NCBI GenBank assembly: GCA_014529385.2
Contig: CM043963.1
Coordinates: 64,097,469-64,161,468 of the forward strand
From: Adiantum capillus-veneris
Lineage: Eukaryota > Streptophyta > Polypodiopsida > Polypodiales > Pteridaceae
Direction: 5' to 3'
DNA: 64,000 bases
The notes beneath the pieces were generated by a model. That model saw only the letters and a program-made list of their open reading frames with translations. It did not search any database and was not told the origin of the DNA. Each line of letters opens with the position of its first letter. Positions within the stretch are counted from its first letter, which is position 1. The translations under genes and the position numbers were made by a program. Of the stretch, positions 35,289 to 45,224 are shown piece by piece.

Positions 35289-37279
35289 GGGCTCACCTTC
35301 ACTTTGTGTATAAATTTTGCCAATTGCTTCGTACTCATAGGTGATGGAAGAAGAATAATAGACTTCACCTTATCTGGATCAGCCTCAATGCCATTTTCTG
35401 ACACCATATGGCCCAATAACTTCACCCTTGGCTGTGCTAGATGACATTTCTTTGGATTTAGTTGTCCTCCACATTCATCATATCGAGCCAATACCATCTG
35501 CAGCTTCTCATGGTGATCAGCCCTACTGCTATAGACACAGAAGTCATCCATAAAAGCTTTAACACAACTACCAATGAATGGTTCCAACACCCAATTTTCT
35601 CTCTCTTGATAGAAGGAAGGTCCATTTGACAACCCAAACGGAAACACTGTGTAGCAATAGCAGCCCCATGGCGTAATAAAAGTTGTCTTTGTGCGGTCTT
35701 TAAGAGCAATCTTCAATTGAAAATAGCCTGAAAAACCATCACACACACTGTACCTCTCATAACCTGCCACTGAATCCAAGATCTGATCAATGAATGGAAG
35801 AGGATATGGGTTCTTCTTAGTGGCTGCGTTTAAGGGTTTAAAATCCACACAAATCCTCCACTTCCCATCCTTCTTTGGACTGACTACTACTGGACTCGCC
35901 CATTCTGTGGTCTCCACAGGGACTATGAACCCTGCCTTCAATAACTTGTCCACCTCTTCTCGCAAGGCTTCCATTTGCTCTTGACCCATCCTTCTTAGCC
36001 TTTGCCGCACTGGCTTAGCACCTTCTTTCAGCTCTATGTGCATCTCTTCACCCTTGAACCCTCTGATCTCTTCATATGAAGTAATGAACAAATCAGGAAA
36101 ACTAGCCAGCATATGCAAAAATATATCCTTCTCCATAGCTGAGAGGTCTCCACTGATCATTTTTGTCATTAATTCCTGCTTCTTTGACAACTCAACCTTG
36201 GTTTGCATCAGCCCTTCAATCACTTCATAAGGCCCTTCACTTTCATCTTCAACTTCATTCGCAAATGCGACTAAACCACACTCCTGGATTTCTTTATCCA
36301 TCAAAAGAAATGCAACATCAGCATCCTCATCACTGCTAGTAGTGCTATCACTGTCCTCATCTGTCACCGTGGAAGAGTCTTCATCACTAGACTCATCCTC
36401 ATCTTCATAAAGCTCCTCTAATCGTTTCCTTGTGTCCATATTATAAAGCTTCTTGGTACCTGTCTTTCCATAGAGGCTAATCGTACCATGTCGCCAATCT
36501 TGAACAGCTCCCACTGCACGTAACCATGGTCTGCCCAATATAATAGGATATGCTCCCAACCCTGCTGGCATCACATGAAAATCAACCACTGCCTTTGCAT
36601 CATATGCCTCCACTTCTAAGCTCTTTACAACACCCAAGCATTTTACTTTTTGATGATTTGCCAATCTGATCCGGAAGCCTGACACCCCAACGACTGTGAG
36701 ACCCATCTTCTCAACGCATGAGTGTGTTATGAGGCATATTTGGGCTCCTCCATCCACATAACCTTGTCCCAAATTTTTCCTTTTATGCCACACATCTACT
36801 ATTGGACAAATGTCTGGTAGCTCATCCATTGCCAACACCTTCACTGAACCTCTCTCTGGCTCTTTCTCCATTGGGTTAACCATCCTCTTCCACTGTCGCT
36901 TTAGTTTAGGAACCATTTCTATGAGCTGCCCAAAAGTAACATCTGCCTTCCTGCTCGTCAGATCCTCCTTCAAGTCATAGCTTAATTGCCCATCCCCTAG
37001 TGGAAAATCTGAAACATGAAACTTTCGACGAGCTCTCCTTTTCCTCTTGGCCTTGACATCCTCGCCTTCATGGCTCTTTCCTTTCTTCTTACTAGGACCT
37101 GGGGCACTTCTTCCTTCCTTTTCCTCTGTGGTCCTCTTCCCAATAGGCATCACTAATGTATCCTCTAGCTTTGATGCCTTCTCCAAGGTGACTACACTTA
37201 GCACTTTTGTCTTTCCCTTTTCCTCCTGGGTCAGTCCGCTGGTTCCTTCATCTCCCTTAATTTTTGATGCCATAATCAT
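35165..37279 (-). pseudogene. pol: protease and reverse transcriptase of B
   Basis: 704 open codons. A Lys/Arg-rich segment is followed by the aspartic protease (VDGGAQICLITH, near 36750, with the DGG variant of D-S/T-G usual for Tat elements and ILGRPWLRAVG later), an acidic Ser/Asp-rich linker (36300-36420) and RT (EEVDKLLKAGFIVP, WRICVDFKPLN, FPFGLSNGPSFYQE, FMDDFCVYSSR, LLGHMVSENGI). The catalytic Asp pair is intact. An insertion near 35270 (GTGAGCCCATGGTTTATTC relative to A) shifts the last residues out of frame. An extra A near 37262 puts the start in a different frame from gag. Confidence 0.93.
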
Positions 37280-37295
37280 GCGACCTAGTTAGCAC

Positions 37296-38249
37296 CTATC
37301 TTGGCAATGGATACATGTCTCCCCCCATCCTTGGTGGCTTATCACATTGCGGGCTGATGTGACCCAACTCTCCACAATTATAACATGTGGGCGTCTGCCT
37401 CCAAAACCTACCATTGCTTTGTCCAACACCATTCCTAGGCCTTTCTTCACCTCCTTGCTGATTTGCAAACCTCCCTCGACCTCCATTATTTCCCACTTGA
37501 CCTAGCATGTTTAGGCTGAGATTCTTCATCAAATCTACCATTTGCCTCATGTCTTGCCTTAGCCCATCATCTTGCACTGCTGTAGTGACCACTGCTGGCA
37601 TAAACTGAGTAGTAACAGGAACTACTGGTTCATGATGAACCCCTGACATGCGCCCTTGTAAAGACTCTATAGGATGAAATTCAGACCTCATTGGCAAAGA
37701 CTCCACCCCTAACTGGCTCATTTTCCTCAGCTTCCACTCTTTGTTCCTTGCTACCTCTAGTGCATCCTCATATGTCCTAGGCTTCTTTAGCTCCACTCTC
37801 CAACGTATATTCTCCCAAAGACCAGCCAAGAACCTGTCCTTCTTCATCATGTCAGGCGGGGGTACCTGTGGTGCTAAAGCCTTGCACATTCGCTCCCATG
37901 CCAATGAAAACTTACGTATGTACGCATCTACTGGCTCACCTTCCTTTTGCACCAAAGCCTGTACTTCTTGCCACACCTTGTCAGGATCTTCTATCTTCAC
38001 AAACTCCACTTCCAATCCATGCCTTAGATTGTCCCAACTCAATCTTATAGGTGGATCAGCCATACGCAACTCTTCTTCAAATGCTTTGGACCAAGCTCGT
38101 GCATCACTCTTCACACAAATTTGGAGAAGGCGTAACATTTGCGTAGGGTCATGAATCTGGTTGCTAATGAAGGCAACCTCCATCTTTTCCAGAAAGTCCT
38201 CCACATCTTCATCACTTCTTCCATGAAACTCCGGATAAGAGAAAGCCAT
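37296..38249 (-). CDS. gag: gag polyprotein of element B
   Basis: 317 codons from ATG at 38249 (MAFSYPEFHGRSDEDVEDF). The capsid domain covers roughly residues 20-190, a Gln/Gly/Arg-rich linker follows, and one canonical zinc knuckle CYNCGELGHISPQC sits near residue 297. It ends with TAG at 37296, where element A has CAG (Gln) and continues into protease. So the gag stop is probably a point mutation that separated gag from pol, not the ancestral arrangement. Capsid assembly and RNA packaging are the expected roles. This is the most intact reading frame of the stack. Confidence 0.9.
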   Translation of the reverse strand: MAFSYPEFHGRSDEDVEDFLEKMEVAFISNQIHDPTQMLRLLQICVKSDARAWSKAFEEELRMADPPIRLSWDNLRHGLEVEFVKIEDPDKVWQEVQALVQKEGEPVDAYIRKFSLAWERMCKALAPQVPPPDMMKKDRFLAGLWENIRWRVELKKPRTYEDALEVARNKEWKLRKMSQLGVESLPMRSEFHPIESLQGRMSGVHHEPVVPVTTQFMPAVVTTAVQDDGLRQDMRQMVDLMKNLSLNMLGQVGNNGGRGRFANQQGGEERPRNGVGQSNGRFWRQTPTCYNCGELGHISPQCDKPPRMGGDMYPLPR

Positions 38250-39320
38250 GGCTAGAGAACCCCTTCAAACACACGTACAAGAACCCAAAACTTTTCACTA
38301 CCCAATCCCCAGAAACTTCAATGGAGCTCAGCTTTAGATGAGAACAAACACATGCACATCAAATGAGTTTTCATAGTTGATCATCGGAATTACAACAGGC
38401 AAAGGACATTCCAGGATCTCTCTCAATCTTCTTGGCCCAAACATAAAGACTATGCGCTACTGGAAAAAGATCTTCCTGGACACATGAACATTAATCTGAA
38501 TTCTTTGAGTTAAATGAAAAGGAGTGAACTGAGGGCCATTTTGATCATCCATTAAAGCCAACCATGAAGCTCCCAAGAAGGCACACCTGACTCAACCTCT
38601 GATTTTGCCAGAATTTCAGCAGCATAACAGCATAAATGGCTCAAAATACCAAAAAACCAGCCATCATAACTTGGGAAAATTTCGACAGAGTTTCCCCAGA
38701 AGTAGAGCAATGAGAACCCAAAATATAGACTGTATTTGTATGCATAAGCTGCCAACAATAGAACCCGAGCATCAAATAGGACTCACTAGTACATAGCCTA
38801 TGGCGAGGTCACAAAAAGGGTGCTCCAGCTACCTGTATCACCGAAAGGATATCCACATTTGAGAATCCCCCAGCTCAATAAAAACCTCACGCTATCGACC
38901 CTCACACGAAGGATAATGCAAATCGCGTATAGTCAAGTCTCAGAAATGACTATCTTCCAGACCAAGTCTCAGAAATGGCTGGGACTGCCAAATACAACCA
39001 AGTATGGCTCCACAAATGTGTACAATGGCAGTTTCCACAAGTAACATACAATCCAGTAGACAATGCGCTCAAATAGGCGCCAAGTGATGCATACCCACAA
39101 CAACTGCAAGTGACATCACTGCTAGTATATCACTGTACTACCTGTACCTATGTGAATCACCTGTACCTGTACCTGTCCCTGTAACCTGTAACCTGTAACC
39201 TGTAATCTGTAACGTGTAATCTGTAACCTGTAATCTGTAATCCCGAAGCTCGAAGCTCGAAGCTCGAAGCTCGAAGTAGAAGGCACTCGAAGAAGATCCT
39301 CCGTGGGGGCGCCAAAAGAA
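38250..39320 (-). other. 5' leader of element B (untranslated)
   Basis: About 1.07 kb between the 5' LTR and the gag start, with no open frame of note. It holds the candidate primer site (TGGCGCCCCCACGG, 39315-39302) and the heptamer arrays at 39179-39276. Element A has an equivalent leader (21604-22631). Confidence 0.8.
39179..39276 (-). repeat. Two heptamer minisatellites in the leader of B
   Basis: On the plus strand nine 7-bp units of the CTGTAAC/CTGTAAT type (39179-39241) are followed by four CGAAGCT units (39244-39276). On the coding strand they read GTTACAG/ATTACAG and AGCTTCG. Element A has only traces of both. Confidence 0.9.
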
Positions 39321-39488
39321 TGTGAGCGGGATGAAAACACACACAGCGCCTCTATAACGACCCGACACACACTCTTGGGAAGATACACACACACACTATG
39401 GGGCACCACTCGGCTTACACAACACACCTGGCCGAGACAGGGAACACACCTCTGGAGTGAGAGGAGAGAGACTATCCACTTGTCCACT

Positions 39489-39534
<46 letters not shown>

Positions 39535-40476
39535 AAAAAACTCAGCTCAAAAGAGGATAATTTCTGATGTTTAGATACAAATGAGCTTGGGCCAACACCA
39601 ATGGGGCAAACAGCTCACACAATATGGGTAAAAGATACCAGATACAATCACAAATTGGAGAAGAAACTTCGCCCATAGGAGAAACTTACACAGAAAAACA
39701 GCAGGAAAAGAGTGAGGAATTTGGCAAAATGGACAGCACCATCGCGTCCGGAACGACCCAAAACCCCAGTCTACAATGTCAAAGTGCTCAACTCCGACCT
39801 CAGATGAGCAATTTACGGCCAAAACAGGCTCCAAAAACCCAAAAAACACACCTGCGGCTGTTCCTCCTCTCTTCTCCACGTTTTTTCTGGTCTTCTCTCT
39901 GTTTTTTAGTTCCCACACTTAGATTTTTTAGTTGGGCACCCTTGGCATTTTAGATGACCTCAAACGGACCCCGAACATGCCAAAAACTGACCTCGCAGTG
40001 CATAGTTGTCACCTTTTTGCATCATTCGCACACCTGGCACTCAGCTTTTTTTCAATAATGCATCTCGCCACCACGTGAAGTGGCCCCAAAAAGTGGTCCT
40101 AATGATGACCTTTATGCATAACTCTCACAAGAAAACACCCACGTTGTGTCCGTCCTCATCCGCGTGCAAATATTGACCTCGTTCGCCCTCCTGACGCCAC
40201 TAGATGCCATCTGACGCACCTGCTGACCTCACGTCGTCGGCCCGCGGATAGCTTCCTCGAGAAGTTTTACGCGCTACCAACTTCACTTTATTGTAGAAAA
40301 AACACACTGGTACTAGTATCGGTGAAAATCGATGCACTATGTACATGCTGTCCTACCTGTACACATGTGGGCCCCACGTAACCACCTGGCTCTGGAAAAT
40401 GGACAATTCTTCATTTGATGCACCATGCATGTATATGTACATATGCGCAATCCCTTGCTCCAAAAAACTCCTGACA
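39321..40476 (-). repeat. 5' LTR of element B
   Basis: Partner of 31756-32908, with TG...CA ends and a (CA)n run at about 39490-39532 that is longer than in the 3' LTR. Confidence 0.95.
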
Positions 40477-40480
40477 ACGT

Positions 40481-41397
40481 GTTGTCACGTACAAGACAAT
40501 ATTATAAACTCACATGACAAATATGAGAGTTTGTTGCCTCTTTTTAGTGGCAAAAATTTGAATGAAATCCAAATGAGACAAATGTACAATCTATGGAGGT
40601 CTCAAGAAATCAAACTACTACTGACGCAAAACCCGGGGGATTCACCATAGAAAACTTACTGCACCACGTAAGTGCAAGGGAGAGGGTTTTTTTTTCCAAG
40701 TTACATAAGCGTATAAGTTAGGGGTAGTCCCCCAATAATTTATCTCCCAAGCTTAAAAATAAGGGAGGGGGTATCATATTTATTAGTTGTTTGGGGGGGG
40801 GAGTGTGTGAAAAGGGAAAAATGAGAGGAAGTTTTTGTGTTTCAAAATCATGGCTTCCCAAAAGAGTCTGCCCTTGAACTTTTGAGTCAATAGCTACAAG
40901 TGCAAGAACTAACATTGCTTTGTATCAATGGGATTATAGTTCATTTGTTGAGGGATGAAAGCTATAAAGAGTTTGTATATATGCAAATTTACACGAAGAA
41001 CCTAGCACAACTATATGACCATGTTTTTTGAGTAATTTAGATGGGACAAAATTGGATGAGTAGCTAGTGTGCAAGCTAAACGGGTACATAGTTTGAAAGT
41101 CAAACTAAGACACATTGAGGGTACATTTATTTATCAACATAAGTGGTTCCTTAGTATGTTGCCAGTCACTATGCTACACACTCTTTGACTAGTTTTACTC
41201 AGATAGATCATGTGAAACCTGAATTTTACATGTAAGATAGGGGTATGATAATTTGTTGCATTAATTATCGTATAAGCGTAGAAAGGGGGGTCATATTCCC
41301 TAATATGAGTCTTATATAAGGGTTTTATCAAAGTTGTCCGCTCGCATGTGGCGTCCCGTTTTATAGATAGAGTGAATCCCCCGTTATGCAAATGTAC
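40481..41397. other. Unexplained segment between copia integrase and RT
   Basis: Copia coding sequence stops near 31755/40480 and resumes near 41398 (DVERDQNEQARGM). The 0.9 kb between has a G8 tract near 40794 and no domain I recognise. It begins TGTTGTCACG and ends ATGTACA, so it could be an LTR-sized insertion, but I see no target duplication. Confidence 0.35.
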
Positions 41398-41649
41398 ATG
41401 ATGTGGAAAGGGATCAGAATGAACAGGCTAGAGGTATGCCAAAATTGTTGGTGCATATTTTGTGTGACAGTAAATTGGATGCACATTTGTCTAGTCATAC
41501 TCGTCACGTTCTTGTCATGCATCTTATGCATCAAATCGCTATGCTTTGGTTGTTTCTAGCTTATGTGATGTCGAGGAACCTCTATCTTTTGATGAAGCAC
41601 AAAGTCTTGAAAATTGGATGGCTGCCACACAATCAACATATGATGCATT
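41398..41649 (+). pseudogene. copia linker and start of RT
   Basis: Contains RGMPKLLVHILCDSKLDA and, in another frame, CDVEEPLSFDEAQSLENWM and STYDAF, the usual copia lead-in to RT (EPxSFEEA...W..AM..E). It is cut by an insertion at 41650. Confidence 0.75.
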
Positions 41650-41737
41650 TGTTGGGAAATAAGGCATAGCTAAGTAGATATTAGAGTAGTTTACTTAATG
41701 GAGAGAGATAATTTTCACACACAAGAGATTATAGAGT

Positions 41738-41768
<31 letters not shown>

Positions 41769-42309
41769 CCACGATATACGTGGTTCACCCAATGTGGGCT
41801 ACATCCACAAGAAAGAAACCACTCAATGGCTTGAGCAATTCATCATAGAAGTAGGTTACAAAGGGAATATACCCCTAATGGAGCTCCCACCTTGCTTCAC
41901 TCTCACCACCTCACACCCACCTTGTTGCATCAACTTCACAATGCATTTTGTGTGTAGAAGGGGCCTCTTTTTATAGGCCAAACGGGATACCCTCACCCAT
42001 GAGAGGCAGTTGTGTGTAGTCGTCCTTCTGTAGACAAGTCCAACTTGGACTCTCCAAATGCGCCCATATGTGGCCACCCTTGAGAAGACAAGTCCGCCTT
42101 GAAATTGGCCACTGGCCAATGACCATTGACTTTGACCATCGGCCACCAGCCATTGACTACCATCCACCTGCCAATCGGCCAACCGGCCGGCCGTTTTTCG
42201 ACCACTTTTTGGGCCACCGTTTGGCCATAATATTCTGCCAAAAAGGAATATTTCGATGAGTGATTTTTCTTCACGCACGATGGCTTCTCCTCATAATGGG
42301 GACCTTACA
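41650..42309 (+). mobile_element. LTR-like insertion (possible solo LTR) in copia RT
   Basis: Starts TGTTGGGAAATAAGG and ends GGGACCTTACA, and contains ACGTGGTTCACCCAATGTG, a word shared by many plant LTRs. It interrupts copia RT between TYDAF and ENDTWTL. A (GA)n run is at 41738-41764, and a block rich in GGCCA/TGGCC words is at 42100-42230. No clean target duplication was seen, so the boundaries are tentative. Confidence 0.5.
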
Positions 42310-42354
42310 AATGTGTGTTTTTAATACTAAAAATTACAAGAGGTAAATCAGGAT

Positions 42355-42985
42355 CCATACTCAACAGTATTTATAGAAAATGACACATGGACTTTGTGTG
42401 GCTTGCCTCCTAGCAAAAGTTTCATTGGTACAAAGTGGGTTTACAAGTTGAAAGGTAAGCCGGGTGGTGAAATTGATCGCTATAAGGCTTGAGTTTTTGC
42501 AAAAGGTGATGCATAGTAGAAAGACATAGATTATGTAGAGAATTTTTCTCCCACTTGTCGTATGACTATAGTGCATTTTCTATGTGCATTGGCAGCTCAT
42601 TTTGGTTGGGTGTACATCAATCAGATATTGTTACTGCTTTCTTGAATGGTGATATATTTGAGGAAGTTTATGTTATGCAGCCTCGCAGTTTTGTCATTAA
42701 AGGGCAAGAAGATAAAGGTGAAAATGTAAAAAATCCTTTTATGGGTTGAATAAACCTCCTTGTGCTTGGTATGAGAAAGTTGACACTCATTTGGTTAAAC
42801 AATGGTTTTGTAACACTTCAACAGAAATCACTTTGTATGTAAAGCATGAGGGCGATGTACTTCTCATTGTTGTTCTATATGTGGATGATTTGGTGGTCAT
42901 GGCCCAAATGAGAAACATATTGCTGAATTTAAGACTGATTTGAATGCTACTTTTAAGATTAAATATTTGGGTCTGTAGCATCATT
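42355..42985 (+). pseudogene. copia reverse transcriptase (broken)
   Basis: Contains DTWTLCGLPPSKSFIGTKWV, HQSDIVTAFLNGDIFEEVY and the catalytic LYVDDLVVM near 42877. Stops occur near 42491, 42518 and 42976, and there are frame changes near 42590 and 42740. The YVDD box itself is intact. Confidence 0.88.
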
Positions 42986-42987
42986 AC

Positions 42988-43790
42988 TTGGACATAAAAT
43001 TTAAGGAATGTGATGGTGGTATTTCTTTGTGTCAAACAAGTTACATAGAGACTTTGATATGTAACTTTGGAATTGAGAATGGCAAACCTATTGCCACTCC
43101 CATTGAAACAAGTTTGAAATTGAGTCTTCATGATTTGGATGATCCTGCCAATGTCACTCTTTACCAAACTTCCATTGGATGCCTTATTTATGTATTCAAC
43201 ATAAGGCCATATATTCAATTTGTAGTCTCACACATCATCAAATTTATGCATAGACCAAGGTCTAAGCATTGGTAGAGTGTCAAGAGGATTTTTTACTACT
43301 TGGGTGACACTTTGCATCTTGGATTGTTTTATCCCAATGGGGGATCATTGCCGTCAGATTTACATGCTTTTTCAAACTTAGATTGGACTAGTTGTTTTGA
43401 CACACAAGTTTCTAGAAGTGGTTTTTGTTTCATGCTCAACACCTCATGCATATCATGGTTGAGCAAGAAGCAACCTATTGTGGCCAATTCTAATTGTGAG
43501 GCTAAGCACATGGCAGTCTTCACAGCCACGGTTCAGTGTGTATGGATCAGATACCATGGATGACTTGGGTGTTGGATAGGACATTGTCAACATCATTTAC
43601 ACCGACATTCACCGTGCATTAGCAGTTGCGAGGAACCCTATTTTTTAGGGAGAGACTTAACAAGAGAGATCAACTTGTCTTATGTGCCAACACAGGACAA
43701 CCTTATAGATCTGTTCACAAAGGCACTGCCTCGTGAGAAGTTAAAAACTTTTTTCAAAGATTTGGGCTTACTCCCCTTTTTGGATTGATC
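42988..43790 (+). pseudogene. copia RNase H and polyprotein end
   Basis: Contains YQTSIGCLIYVFNIRPYI, SRSGFCFMLNTSCISWLSKK and NCEAKHMA (usual form SSxEAEYxA), then NLIDLFTKALPREKLKTF near 43700, the standard copia end. Stops at 43273 and after 43561. Confidence 0.88.
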
Positions 43791-43865
43791 ATGCACTTAG
43801 AGCATGGCACTTCCCTTTACACCATGTGCCAGCTCTCGTTCACCGCATCACTCCCAAGGGGGATT

Positions 43866-44093
43866 TGTTACCATATACATGTGGTAGTGATGTGTGTGAA
43901 CACATTAGGACCGCGGGGAAATTTTTTCTCTCACTAGGAGTTTTCCCCCCCCTTTCATTGTATATATGCCTATCACTATAGGACTAAATTATCTTTCCAT
44001 TGCACACTAAGTAATACTACTCTTGGTTTTGTGCCTTGAGCTTCTTAGTCTTTTCCAAGCTGTGTATGTTTTCCTTCAATTCTATTCTCAACA
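43866..44093 (+). repeat. 3' LTR of the copia element
   Basis: Preceded by the purine tract CCCAAGGGGGATT. Starts TGTTACCATATACATG and ends CTCAACA. About 228 bp. A TATATATGCC box lies near 43960. Confidence 0.75.
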
Positions 44094-44682
44094 AGTCCTT
44101 CAAACATCACCCAAACAATTCTTTCTCAAACAAGGCCTAATGAAGACAACCCTTTATTTCAGCAAAAAAGAATTTTACAATTTTCTTATGAGTTTTTCGA
44201 TACTTGCCTGCGAACTTTCTCTGTCTAGCTAAGAGAGCCTTTGCAAAGGATTTACTTATTTGCTAACCATAAAATACAAAAACCTCCCCAATTTTTGATT
44301 GTAGGGGACATCTTGCTAATTGAAAGACATCTTGCTAATTGCACAAGGGACAAAAGGAGGACTAATAACCTCAGCTTAGTCTTTGCTAATCACACGATCA
44401 TCTTGCTAACTGCGAGTTCCATCTAGAAGAATATATTTCTTCAACATTTTTTCTCTTTTAAGTGATTCTTTAAACATCATCGACTAACTCCTAATATCAA
44501 ACAGTAACATTTTATCAAACAATTCTTTCACTACTCTACAAAATCCTATGCTTGTTTCTTGTGATACAATCACGTTCCTTGGATACTTTAAGGAACTTTC
44601 TAAGCTTGAATTACCAGGTCAGCATGTATAACAATGCAAGATTATAAATTTATCTTATTGGATTAGCGACGTGTTTGAATAC
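44094..44682. other. Non-coding flank of the copia element
   Basis: AT-rich. A 14-bp word CATCTTGCTAATTG is repeated (near 44309, 44328 and, changed, 44401). It may hold downstream exons of the minus-strand exon at 44683, but I could not confirm any. Confidence 0.4.
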
Positions 44683-44840
44683 CTTTGCGTTAGAGGTTGG
44701 GCGGCTTCAAATTCTTTTGTAGCTGCTGATACTTCCACTTGAGCTATGATTGGAGTAGTTGATGCATTCCTTTGTACCTTCCTTGGAGGTGGAACAGAAG
44801 TGGCATCTTTGGAGCTTTGTGTCACTTGCTTTGGGACCAT
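44683..44840 (-). CDS. Putative first coding exon, unknown product
   Basis: ATG at 44840 (MVPKQVTQSSKDATSVPPPR) opens a 53-codon low-complexity, Ser/Thr/Pro/Lys-rich segment that ends at a possible donor AAG|GTATTC. Upstream on the same strand are a CT/CA-rich leader and a TATA box at 45222-45211, so promoter, leader and start are in a sensible order. No domain is visible and no downstream exon could be confirmed. The copia element ends 590 bp downstream and may have cut the gene off. It could equally be part of an LTR. Confidence 0.35.
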
Positions 44841-44908
44841 CGTATTGAGATAGAGAAAAGGGGAGAGTTTCACTCTAGAAAGCAAATTTTGCGTTTCCTT
44901 GCTTGTTG

Positions 44909-45009
<101 letters not shown>

Positions 45010-45047
45010 AGAAGAGCTCTACAATCCAAAGGAAATCATGATGGTGA

Positions 45048-45105
45048 TAGAGATGGAGTTGGAGTTGGAGGTGGAGGTGGAGATGGAGATGGAGATGGAG
45101 ATGGG
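45048..45105. repeat. Hexamer minisatellite (GGAGAT/GGAGTT/GGAGGT)
   Basis: About ten six-base units in the pattern GAGATG-GAGTTG-GAGGTG-GAGATG. Confidence 0.9.
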
Positions 45106-45210
45106 TTGAGGGTGAGAGCTTGAGAGAGAGAAGTTACCTCCAACATCAAGGCAAGAGAGATTTTGCTTCCGAGAGATTTTGTGTGTGTGTTAAAACTAAG
45201 AGAAGAGGGG

Positions 45211-45222
45211 CCTTTATATAGG
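45211..45222 (-). promoter_or_regulatory. TATA box
   Basis: Minus strand CCTATATAAAGG, a strong plant TATA context. It lies about 370 bp upstream of the ATG at 44840, and the microsatellite leader is in between. Confidence 0.55.
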
Positions 45223-45224
45223 CT

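Larger units (their letters stand above)
31756..40476 (-). mobile_element. Tat-like Ty3/gypsy element B (minus strand, young but broken)
   Basis: 8.7 kb with LTRs of 1153 and 1156 bp (31756-32908 and 39321-40476), TG...CA ends and a 4-bp duplication ACGT. Same family as A, in the opposite orientation. I counted about a dozen single-base differences between the LTRs, that is roughly 99 percent identity. The frames are long, but a nonsense change, three small indels/duplications and a 70-bp deletion prevent a full polyprotein. It is inserted in the copia region between integrase and RT. Confidence 0.95.
20297..44093 (+). mobile_element. Old Ty1/copia retrotransposon, host of the nested stack
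   Basis: The copia parts, all on the plus strand and separated by inserts, are: 5' LTR end (to 20459), primer site and gag (29164-30000), protease/integrase (30590-30870 and 31390-31755), reverse transcriptase (41400-41650 and 42355-42960), RNase H (42988-43787) and 3' LTR (43866-44093). The LTR ends are similar: 20385-20459 and 44018-44093 share ACTACTCTTGG and GTGCCTTGAGCTTCTT. Stops occur in every part. Elements A and B, a gypsy fragment, an LTR-like block and an unexplained 0.9-kb segment interrupt it. Confidence 0.8.

Noticed and set aside
37741-38154. Plus-strand frames opposite gag and pol of A and B (for example 37741-38154, 22727-23140)
   Set aside because: They are antisense shadows of the conserved gag/pol frames and occur identically in both elements.
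39179-39241. GGTTACA repeats as interstitial telomere sequence
   Set aside because: The plant telomere unit is TTTAGGG. This heptamer differs and lies in a retrotransposon leader.
41650-42309. Complete LTR retrotransposon inside copia RT
   Set aside because: Only one LTR-like block with no internal region or clear target duplication, so I call it a possible solo LTR.
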